64,000 nt of DNA, taken from NCBI RefSeq assembly GCF_015277675.1, contig NZ_JADHEC010000018.1, positions 1-64,000 of the forward strand, written 5' to 3'. A program made the translations under genes and the position numbers. How positions within the stretch are numbered: position 1 is the stretch's first letter; each line of letters begins with the position of its first letter. The DNA comes from Flavobacterium soyangense (GTDB lineage Bacteria; Bacteroidota; Bacteroidia; Flavobacteriales; Flavobacteriaceae). Positions 7,850 to 13,872 of the stretch are shown piece by piece. The notes under the pieces are model-generated. The model had not been told where the DNA came from. It saw only the letters and a program-made list of their open reading frames with translations, and did not search any database.

Positions 7850-8839
7850 ATGCCAAAACCAAAAATTTTTATCCTGAATGACGATGCTGTTCAAAACAGT
7901 TACGGGTTTTTTATTTTGACATCTGGCGGAAAGCTAGACCGTTTTAAGAGCAATCCGGTAATGCTGTCCGACCACATTAACAAGAATGAAAATGTAATTG
8001 GGAATTGGTTGAATCTTCAAGTTGAAAACGGCCTGATAAAAGCCGAACCAAACTTTGATGTTGCCAGACCGATTGGTCTTGAAATCTCGGGTCAAGTAGA
8101 TCGTGATTTTATCAAAGGCGCATCGATGGGGATTTTGCCTAATTGGGATTCGATGGAACGTGTAGGCGACAAACTTATTCTAAAAGAATGGGAATTGGTC
8201 GAAGCTTCGATAGTTCCGGTACCATCCAATAGAAATTCGATTGCTATTTATGGCATCGATGGAAATTTGATGGAAGAGTCCGAAATACAAAACTTATGCC
8301 TTTCAGTTCAAGGTGCCAACACTCCAAACTTAAATCCAAAAAATTCGAATATGAAAAAAATCCTATTAAGCGTAGCCACGCTTATGGCGTTGGGCTTTGA
8401 TGACCAACCAACGGACGGCCTAGATGTAGCCGCTGTTGAGGCTAAAGTATTGGGGCTTTCCTCCCAAGTAACCAAACTAACGTCTGAAAACGAAGGTTTG
8501 AAATTGGCAGCACAAACCGCTAAAGAAGCACAAGAAGCTGCTTTGTTATTGTCGACTACCAATAAAGTTGATTTGGCCATTATCCAGGGCAAAATCCCTG
8601 CAGACAAAAAAGAAGCTTTTGTAAAGTTGGGTATTGCTTCGCCAGAAGTATTGGAAACGACTTTAGACTCTATTCCGGGTAAACAAAACTTTGGCGCAGG
8701 TGTTAAAACTGCGACAGGAAACGGAGCTGCTACAGTTGCGACTATTGAAGATTTCCAAGCGTTGAGCACTGAATTGCAATTGTCATTCAAAAATGACAAC
8801 CCAGAGGAGTACAAAAAACTTGTAGAATCAATTAAATAA
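7850..8839 (+). CDS. Prohead protease with C-terminal scaffold (Mu gpI-like)
   Basis: 329 aa. Residues 1-140 match HK97-type (U35) prohead proteases: SDH with His42, KGASMGI with Ser92, and the conserved EWELVEASIVPVPSNRNS block at 113-130. Residues 168-329 are a helical, Ala/Lys/Glu-rich scaffold with a coiled coil around 195-235. The layout equals Mu gene I, where the protease processes the scaffold during head maturation. An internal ATG at 8351 can produce the scaffold alone. The capsid gene follows 6 bp downstream. Confidence 0.75.
   Translation: MPKPKIFILNDDAVQNSYGFFILTSGGKLDRFKSNPVMLSDHINKNENVIGNWLNLQVENGLIKAEPNFDVARPIGLEISGQVDRDFIKGASMGILPNWDSMERVGDKLILKEWELVEASIVPVPSNRNSIAIYGIDGNLMEESEIQNLCLSVQGANTPNLNPKNSNMKKILLSVATLMALGFDDQPTDGLDVAAVEAKVLGLSSQVTKLTSENEGLKLAAQTAKEAQEAALLLSTTNKVDLAIIQGKIPADKKEAFVKLGIASPEVLETTLDSIPGKQNFGAGVKTATGNGAATVATIEDFQALSTELQLSFKNDNPEEYKKLVESIK
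8351..8839 (+). CDS. Nested scaffold protein from internal start (Mu gpZ-like)
   Basis: In-frame ATG at 8351 (codon 168 of the protease gene) opens a 162-aa product starting MKKILLSVATLMALGF. It falls exactly at the boundary between the protease domain and the coiled-coil scaffold. In Mu and lambda the separate scaffold (gpZ, Nu3) is made from such a nested start. The A-rich upstream context (AATTCGAAT before ATG) suits Bacteroidota initiation. Independent translation is inferred. Confidence 0.45.
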   Translation: MKKILLSVATLMALGFDDQPTDGLDVAAVEAKVLGLSSQVTKLTSENEGLKLAAQTAKEAQEAALLLSTTNKVDLAIIQGKIPADKKEAFVKLGIASPEVLETTLDSIPGKQNFGAGVKTATGNGAATVATIEDFQALSTELQLSFKNDNPEEYKKLVESIK

Positions 8840-8845
8840 GAAAAT

Positions 8846-9742
8846 ATGAATTTTCCAGAAATTTGGGTTAAAAGGGTTATTCAAAACATAACCAACCAAG
8901 CGGTTGCCACTTGGTTAGACGGTATTCCAGAACTAGACGCGGACTTTACGGTTCTTGAAGAGGGTTCTGCATCAGAGCTAACCGTGATTAATATTCCAAG
9001 AGCGAATTTTAATCCTGATGTATTGGTAAACAACAATGTTTATCCTATTCCAATTCAAGCCTATTCTGACGATGGTGTAGTCTTGTCAATTGACAAGTAC
9101 CAAACCAAAGCCACGTCAGTATCAGACGATCAGATTATCGGTTCTGCGTACGATAAAATCGATGCAACAACCCTTAGTCATACAAGAGCCATCTTGACTA
9201 AAAAGTTTAAAAAAGCAATCCACTCTATTGCGCCAACTTCTACAACCGCAGCTACGCCAGTAATTGCAGCCACAGGTACGGCAGTTGGAGGAATAGCGAC
9301 TTTACAGTATGATGATTTGGTAGCGCTTAAAGACCAATTTGACGCTGACGAAGTTGATCCATCAGGTAGAAGGATTGTGCTTTCAACTAAGCATTGGAAT
9401 GACTTATTGATTGACCGTAAAAACTTTGGGGATCAACTTGTAAATTATAGAACTGGAATGCCAGCTCCAATGATTGCAGGATTTGAATTGTTCCAATACA
9501 ACGGAAATCCATTATACACTAGTGCCGGTGTTAAAAAAGCATTTGGAGCTGTTAAAGAAGCTGGAGATCGTGAGGGGTCTGTTGCTTTTTGGACGGGTGG
9601 TATTGCTAAAAAAACAGGATTGACTAAGCAGTATTTTACTCCAGCATCTTCCGATACAGGAAACCAAGCGAACCTTTTAAACTACCGTCATTACTTTATG
9701 GCGTTGCCGTTTGAAAGCAGATTCATTGGAGCAATTTACTAG
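8846..9742 (+). CDS. Major capsid protein (HK97 fold)
   Basis: 298 aa, directly after protease/scaffold and before the lysis genes. The N-terminal half has the capsid-like pattern VLEEGSASELTVINIPRANF and a YQTKATSVSDDQI segment; the C-terminal half has the conserved GFELFQYNGNPLYTSAG and AFGAVKE blocks seen in phage major head proteins. No N-terminal scaffold is present because that is carried by the upstream gene. It corresponds to Mu gpT by position and length. Confidence 0.75.
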   Translation: MNFPEIWVKRVIQNITNQAVATWLDGIPELDADFTVLEEGSASELTVINIPRANFNPDVLVNNNVYPIPIQAYSDDGVVLSIDKYQTKATSVSDDQIIGSAYDKIDATTLSHTRAILTKKFKKAIHSIAPTSTTAATPVIAATGTAVGGIATLQYDDLVALKDQFDADEVDPSGRRIVLSTKHWNDLLIDRKNFGDQLVNYRTGMPAPMIAGFELFQYNGNPLYTSAGVKKAFGAVKEAGDREGSVAFWTGGIAKKTGLTKQYFTPASSDTGNQANLLNYRHYFMALPFESRFIGAIY

Positions 9743-9744
9743 TC

Positions 9745-9780
9745 CTCACCCCCAGCCCCTCTCCAAAGGAGAGGGGAGTG
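9745..9780. repeat. Dispersed flavobacterial palindromic repeat
   Basis: CTCACCCCCAG precedes the stem CCCCTCTCC (9756-9764), loop AAA, GGAGAGGGG (9768-9776). This compact hairpin resembles short repeats scattered through Flavobacterium genomes. It lies 2 bp after the capsid stop, just before a separate terminator. Confidence 0.6.
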
Positions 9781-9796
9781 AAAAAAGATTATAACC

Positions 9797-9831
9797 AAAA
9801 AGGCTACTGCAAAACGTAGTAGCCTTTTTTT
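9797..9831 (+). terminator. Rho-independent terminator after capsid gene
   Basis: Stem AGGCTACT (9801-9808) / AGTAGCCT (9818-9825), flanked by A-run and T-run, so it could work in both directions. It separates the head genes from the lysis cassette. Confidence 0.8.
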
Positions 9832-9842
9832 ATAAAAACCAA

Positions 9843-10109
9843 ATGGAGCAATTTTTATATCCCACACTTACCGCATTTTTTGCCGCTTTAATCACTTGGT
9901 TTTTCAGTCGTAAAAGCACTGAAATAGACAACGAAATTAAGTCGGCTGATTTTTACAGGAATTTGTTGGACGATGCCACCAGAAGGTTAAATGAGGCAAT
10001 TGATACTATTACTGCGCAAGATGTAAAGATTAAGTCATTGATGGCAGAAATTGAATCATTAACCGTTGAAATCAGGAAGTACAAACAACTAAACGGAAAA
10101 TCGGAATGA
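9843..10109 (+). CDS. Single-span membrane protein, candidate holin
   Basis: 88 aa. A short N-terminus is followed by one hydrophobic helix at ~4-22 (LYPTLTAFFAALITWFF) and a long charged coiled coil (~28-85, heptads through TITAQDVKIKSLMAEIESL). It is the first gene of a three-gene unit with lysozyme and spanin, overlapping the lysozyme start by 4 bp. The lysozyme has no signal sequence, so a holin is needed and this is the only nearby membrane candidate. One membrane span with a cytoplasmic coiled coil is unusual but known for small holins and holin partners. Confidence 0.5.
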   Translation: MEQFLYPTLTAFFAALITWFFSRKSTEIDNEIKSADFYRNLLDDATRRLNEAIDTITAQDVKIKSLMAEIESLTVEIRKYKQLNGKSE

Positions 10110-10585
10110 AACTAAATCAAGCGGGTTATCAATTAATTCAAGAATTTGAGGGTTTGAAACTAAAACCTTATTTGTGCAGCGCAGGAGTGCCAACTATTGG
10201 TTATGGTAACACGGTATATCCTAACGGTAGAAAAGTAACGATGAAAGATGCGCCAATAAATAAAGCGTTTGCCGATCAGATGTTTCGAAGCACTGCAGAC
10301 TTGTTTGCAAAAGATGTTGCAAGTCTTATTAAATCTAAAGTGAATCAAAATCAGTTTAACACGCTGGTGAGTTTGGCGTACAACGTAGGTACCGATATTG
10401 ATGCCGATGATATTCCAGAAGGATTAGGCGACAGCACATTACTAAAAAAAGTAAATGTAAATCCCAACGACAAAACCATTGAAAATGAGTTCCTAAAATG
10501 GAATAAAGCCAATGGAAAAATCAACACGGGACTAACAAACCGTAGAAAAAAAGAAAGTATAATTTATTCAACACCCATAAAATGA
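10106..10585 (+). CDS. Phage endolysin, GH24 lysozyme
   Basis: 159 aa, a muramidase that cuts the glycan backbone of peptidoglycan at lysis. The catalytic Glu15 (EFEGLKLKPY) and Thr30 (GVPTIGYGNT) are in place; the residue equivalent to T4 lysozyme Asp20 is Cys24, a substitution known to keep activity in T4 and found naturally in many phage lysozymes. C-terminal helix pattern LTNRRKKE is typical. There is no signal peptide or signal-anchor, so export needs the holin. Overlaps both neighbours by 4 bp (ATGA). Confidence 0.85.
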   Translation: MKLNQAGYQLIQEFEGLKLKPYLCSAGVPTIGYGNTVYPNGRKVTMKDAPINKAFADQMFRSTADLFAKDVASLIKSKVNQNQFNTLVSLAYNVGTDIDADDIPEGLGDSTLLKKVNVNPNDKTIENEFLKWNKANGKINTGLTNRRKKESIIYSTPIK

Positions 10586-11064
10586 AAAATTTAAAACACA
10601 TTGTGTTGTTGTTTTTTTCGCTCGTGGTACTGGTTTCCTGCGGAAGTTCGAAGCCCGCCACGACTGAAAACAAAACACAAACCATCACGGTAAAGGAAAC
10701 GGTACACGATACTATTTTCAAGATTGAAAAAGATAGCTCTTCACTAAAAGCATTGTTAGAGTGCGAAAACGGAAAAGTAGTCATTAAAAACATTGTCCAA
10801 TCTGAACCAGGACGCAATTTAAAAAGTCCGAAGGTTCAGATTGTAGATAATGCACTTCGAGTCGATTGTGAGGCAAGAGCTCAGGAATTGTTAGCCCATT
10901 ATAAAGATACTGAAAAGGCAACATTTCAAACTATTACCAAGACTATTACTATTGAAGTAAACAAATTGACTTTTTGGCAACAAATACAAATATGGGGATT
11001 CAGGATATATACCGGACTCTTATTGTTATTAGCTATTTGGGTCTATGTAAAATCTAAAATTTAA
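10582..11064 (+). CDS. Lipoprotein with C-terminal membrane span, candidate unimolecular spanin
   Basis: 160 aa. N-terminal lipoprotein signal with lipobox LVSC (Cys20) predicts outer-membrane anchoring. The periplasmic middle is polar (Thr/Lys/Glu-rich), and the C-terminus holds one hydrophobic helix (~140-156, IYTGLLLLLAIWVYV) followed by KSKI. Outer-membrane lipid plus inner-membrane helix in one chain is the architecture of u-spanins such as T1 gp11, which fuse the two membranes at the end of lysis. Position directly after the endolysin agrees. The family was not recognised by sequence, so the role rests on topology and context. Confidence 0.6.
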   Translation: MKNLKHIVLLFFSLVVLVSCGSSKPATTENKTQTITVKETVHDTIFKIEKDSSSLKALLECENGKVVIKNIVQSEPGRNLKSPKVQIVDNALRVDCEARAQELLAHYKDTEKATFQTITKTITIEVNKLTFWQQIQIWGFRIYTGLLLLLAIWVYVKSKI

Positions 11065-11068
11065 AATT

Positions 11069-11473
11069 ATGAGTAAAGAAATTTTTGAACAAAACCCAAG
11101 TTTAGAAAAGGTATTTGTAACCTCAGATGGGCAAGCCTTTTATAATGAAAATGATGCTAATAACTACGCTAAAAATTTGGAGCTTAAAACGGTAGAAACG
11201 GTTTATAACGAAAATTTATTGGAAGTTATTGGCGAAGAAGATTTGTCCGATTCTGATAAAGAAATGGCTGAATTTGAGGCTGCTGAAAAAGCAAAAGCAG
11301 AATTGGCTCAATCATTAGCCGATTTTGATCCTGAAACCACCAAATATCCAGAAGCTTTGAAATTATTCAAAGCCTTAGGACTAGAAGCGGAAAACGAGAA
11401 AAAAGACACAATCTATCCTTTGTTGGCAGCTGCTAAAGCAAGCGCACAAGAAGGTGTTAATACTACAGCGTAA
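11069..11473 (+). CDS. Prophage structural-region protein, function unknown
   Basis: 134 aa, acidic and helical. The start (KVFVTSDGQAFYNENDANNYAKNLE) resembles short phage proteins that precede the sheath gene in Bacteroidota contractile-tail prophages; the rest is Ala/Glu/Lys-rich. It starts 4 bp after the spanin stop and ends 1 bp before the sheath ATG. The compact arrangement supports a virion or assembly role, but nothing more specific can be said. Confidence 0.5.
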   Translation: MSKEIFEQNPSLEKVFVTSDGQAFYNENDANNYAKNLELKTVETVYNENLLEVIGEEDLSDSDKEMAEFEAAEKAKAELAQSLADFDPETTKYPEALKLFKALGLEAENEKKDTIYPLLAAAKASAQEGVNTTA

Positions 11474-11474
11474 T

Positions 11475-12656
11475 ATGAATACAGTTTCATTTAATAGACA
11501 GGGTGGTGGTTTAGGCAGACAATTGCCTGGCGAAGATCACATAAGCGGTTTGGTATTTTACGGATTACCAGAGCTTGCTAAAGTAGAAATTATAGAAGTT
11601 GAGCAATTGGCTACTATGGGCATCACTGCCGTCTCTCATCCGGTGATTCATTACCACGTGTCGGAATATTTCAGGGTTAATCCTGGATCTAAATTGTACA
11701 TTGTTTCTAAATTGCTGAACGATGGACAGTTTAACGATGTAAAACAGCTTCAACAATTTGCGGAAGGTAAAATAAGACAAATAGGCGTTGTGGATTTATT
11801 GACCGTTTTTGCTACTATAGTAACGGCTTCCGAAGCACTAAACAGCCGATTAAACGAATTAGCAATCGCGAATATGCCTTGCAGTGGTGTTATATCGTTT
11901 CACAATATCACTAATGCTAATCTTTTAGCCTTGCCTAATCTTCGGGTTTTAAGCTGCGAAAGATTGAGTGTTTGTATTGGTCAGGACGGTTCAGGTCGTG
12001 GCAACTATGTTTCTGGCATTTTTGGAAAAAAAGTCGGAATAGTTGGTGCCACAATGGGTGCCATTTCTAAAGCCAAAGTTCACGAAAGCATTGGTTGGGT
12101 TGAGAAGCAAAACCTAGTTACAGGAACTTACGCAAAGTCATTGACAGATGATTTAGTTGTAGCTCGAGAGTTGGACGTTGTCAAGTTTATTGACGGAACC
12201 TTAGTTAGCGACTTTACCCCTGCGCAAATTCAAGCTATTAACGATAAAGGTTATTTGTTTCCAATGAAACACATTGGTTATACAGGCACTTTCTTCAATG
12301 ATAGTTATACTGCAACGGCTGTAGATAGCGATTTTATGACTATCGAAAACAACCGTGCCATCGATAAAGCACAGCGTGGTGTTTACGTTAAGTTGTTGCC
12401 TAAAATTTCGGGTCCAATCTATATTGATCCTGCAACGGGTTTAATTAGTGAAGACAGTATTGCCTCTTTAGAAGCGATTGCATCAATTGCTTTAGAGCAA
12501 ATGGAACGTGATGGAGAGGTTTCAGGATTTAAAGTATTTATTAACCCCGATCAAGATGTTTTGGCTAGCTCAAAAATCACAGTAACACTAAAAGTAGTTC
12601 CTGTAGGTGTATTGCGTGAGATAGTTGTAAACATTGGTTTCGCAAAACAAGTTTAA
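11475..12656 (+). CDS. Contractile tail sheath-like protein (DUF2586)
   Basis: 393 aa from ATG 11475 (MNTVSFNRQGGGLGRQLPGEDH); an earlier in-frame ATG at 11454 would overlap the previous gene. The start and the GLVFYGLP segment match DUF2586 proteins of Bacteroidota phages. Late residues (VDSDFMTIENNRAIDKAQRGVYV, then AIASIALEQMERDGEVSGFKVFI) follow the sheath pattern of a conserved catenating C-terminal domain. It precedes the tube gene by 3 bp, the normal sheath-tube order of myoviruses. Confidence 0.7.
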   Translation: MNTVSFNRQGGGLGRQLPGEDHISGLVFYGLPELAKVEIIEVEQLATMGITAVSHPVIHYHVSEYFRVNPGSKLYIVSKLLNDGQFNDVKQLQQFAEGKIRQIGVVDLLTVFATIVTASEALNSRLNELAIANMPCSGVISFHNITNANLLALPNLRVLSCERLSVCIGQDGSGRGNYVSGIFGKKVGIVGATMGAISKAKVHESIGWVEKQNLVTGTYAKSLTDDLVVARELDVVKFIDGTLVSDFTPAQIQAINDKGYLFPMKHIGYTGTFFNDSYTATAVDSDFMTIENNRAIDKAQRGVYVKLLPKISGPIYIDPATGLISEDSIASLEAIASIALEQMERDGEVSGFKVFINPDQDVLASSKITVTLKVVPVGVLREIVVNIGFAKQV

Positions 12657-12659
12657 GTT

Positions 12660-13085
12660 ATGCCAATAGTAAATTTAACCCCATTAATCAATGGTCGTGA
12701 ATACGGCTGGGCAGATATTATTGTAAATATATCAGCCACTCCAATAGTAGGCATTAGAGCCGTGAAATATGAGGAGGAGCAAGAAAAAGAAAACATTTAC
12801 GGAGCTGGTCGTAACCCAGTATCTCGTGGCTATGGTCGTGTAAAAACCACTGGTTCCATCACGTTGCTTTCGGCTACTGTATTTGCAATGCAGGCGGCTG
12901 CGCCAGGTGGCAAGTTGCATAATATAGCTCCATTTCCTATCGTGGTACTTTACCAGCCAGAAGCGGGAGCCATTGTAACACATACTTTGAAAAATTGTGA
13001 GTTCAAGAAAACTACTTTCGACTGGAAAGAAGGTGATTTGAGTAAAGAGATTGAACTGGAATTAGTGATTAGTCACGTAGTATAA
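12660..13085 (+). CDS. Phage tail tube protein
   Basis: 141 aa, all-beta by pattern, with the tube-like series GYGRVKTTGSITLL and a C-terminal KEIELELVISHVV strand. It sits between sheath and tail chaperone genes, the slot of Mu gpM / P2 FII tube proteins. The gene is followed by a strong hairpin, which may raise its level relative to downstream genes, as needed for a protein used in many copies. Confidence 0.7.
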   Translation: MPIVNLTPLINGREYGWADIIVNISATPIVGIRAVKYEEEQEKENIYGAGRNPVSRGYGRVKTTGSITLLSATVFAMQAAAPGGKLHNIAPFPIVVLYQPEAGAIVTHTLKNCEFKKTTFDWKEGDLSKEIELELVISHVV

Positions 13086-13093
13086 AAAAACCT

Positions 13094-13125
13094 AACCCTC
13101 TCAAGATTTATAACTTGAGAGGGTT
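13094..13125 (+). terminator. Strong hairpin after tail tube gene
   Basis: 12-bp perfect stem AACCCTCTCAAG (13094-13105) / CTTGAGAGGGTT (13114-13125) with an 8-nt loop. It is followed by T then A-run, so the T tract is short; partial termination or 3'-end protection are both possible. Confidence 0.55.
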
Positions 13126-13151
13126 TAAAAAAAACAAACAACAAAAACAAA

Positions 13152-13481
13152 ATGGAAACAACACCAGAAAAATTAGTTTGTGGACTCACAGAACCACAAG
13201 TAGAAGGATTAAAAAGAAAGCACGGATTTCTTGTAATCGTGGCAATCACTCAAGGCGAAAATACTTTCAACGCCATTTTTAAAGAACCCACTTTTGAGGT
13301 TCTTGAAGCCACTGGAGCTATTGGTAAAAACAGCGAAATAAAAGGCACAATTGCCCTTTATGAAAACTGCATTGTCAAAGCCGATGAAGAAATAAACAAC
13401 CGTGATTTTGCTAAACTTAAAGCATTAGAAGGATTGGCACAGCACATGAATTCCTTTTCGGTTAGCGTAAAAAACTTGTAG
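13152..13481 (+). CDS. Tail assembly chaperone, unshifted form (gpG-like)
   Basis: 109 aa in zero frame, between tail tube and tape measure, the position of tail assembly chaperones. It contains helical segments (LTEPQVEGLKRKHGFL, FAKLKALEGLAQHM) and ends at a TAG two codons after a slippery heptamer at 13469-13475. The short form would be the main product and would coat the tape measure during tail polymerisation. Confidence 0.65.
   Translation: METTPEKLVCGLTEPQVEGLKRKHGFLVIVAITQGENTFNAIFKEPTFEVLEATGAIGKNSEIKGTIALYENCIVKADEEINNRDFAKLKALEGLAQHMNSFSVSVKNL
13469..13475 (+). promoter_or_regulatory. Programmed -1 frameshift slippery site A AAA AAC
   Basis: In the zero frame the codons are GTA AAA AAC TTG TAG, so the heptamer reads A AAA AAC, a classic -1 slippery sequence. 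Slipping back one base continues as CTT GTA GCC into an open frame that runs to 13681. The G-rich segment from 13481 (GCCCGTCTGCAAAACGGCGG) can form a small hairpin just downstream that might stimulate slipping. Confidence 0.7.
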
Positions 13482-13681
13482 CCCGTCTGCAAAACGGCGG
13501 GGACGATGTGGGAACAATGCAGGGTGATGCTATAATAATGGCCAACTTTAGAATTAATCCCAAAAAATTACAAGTTACCCAGTGGGGAGAGTATTACGCA
13601 AAAGCGATATGGCTTGAGGAATGGCGGTTGAAAAACCAAGCCGAAATGTTTAAAAATTTGTTTGGGGAAGTGAATAATTAA
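13475..13681 (+). CDS. Tail assembly chaperone frameshift extension (gpGT-like T domain)
   Basis: This -1 frame has no convenient start of its own in the overlap and is open to TAA at 13679-13681. Added to the 108 codons before the slip it gives a ~176-aa product. The extension (ARLQNGGDDVGTM..., LQVTQWGEYYAKAIWLEEWR) has a Trp-rich helical end, as in T domains that bind tape measure and tail tube. The same arrangement is known as lambda G/GT and Mu gp41/42. Confidence 0.65.
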   Translation, partial: LVARLQNGGDDVGTMQGDAIIMANFRINPKKLQVTQWGEYYAKAIWLEEWRLKNQAEMFKNLFGEVNN

Positions 13682-13839
13682 CAACCGTTATCCTTATTGA
13701 TGCGTTTGCCAAAGTTCATCAGAGCAAGAAATACAAGAACTCCAATAACTAGTGGTGCTGCAATTGGAAATATGGCAGACAATCCAATAAAGATTGAAAA
13801 ACCAATTATCCAATACAATAATTTCTTTAGAAAATTCAT
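13678..13839 (-). CDS. Antisense two-span small membrane protein
   Basis: 53 aa from the ATG at 13839 (MNFLKKLLYWIIGFSIFIGL...). Two hydrophobic helices (~8-24 and ~27-42) with a basic C-terminus (NFGKRINKDNGC). The minus strand carries TATATTTG at 13866-13859, an exact Bacteroidota -7 box, although no TTG is found at the right distance. It overlaps the frameshifted chaperone stop by 4 bp and starts 34 bp from the tape-measure start on the other strand. No family was recognised. A lysogen-expressed membrane protein such as a superinfection-exclusion factor is one idea. Confidence 0.5.
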   Translation of the reverse strand: MNFLKKLLYWIIGFSIFIGLSAIFPIAAPLVIGVLVFLALMNFGKRINKDNGC

Positions 13840-13872
13840 AGTTAAAAGTTTTACTGCACAAATATATAAATA

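Noticed and set aside
8308-8814. 168-aa frame opposite the prohead scaffold
   Set aside because: A mirror of the Lys/Ala-rich scaffold gene; low-complexity Ser/Ala composition and no homologous pattern.
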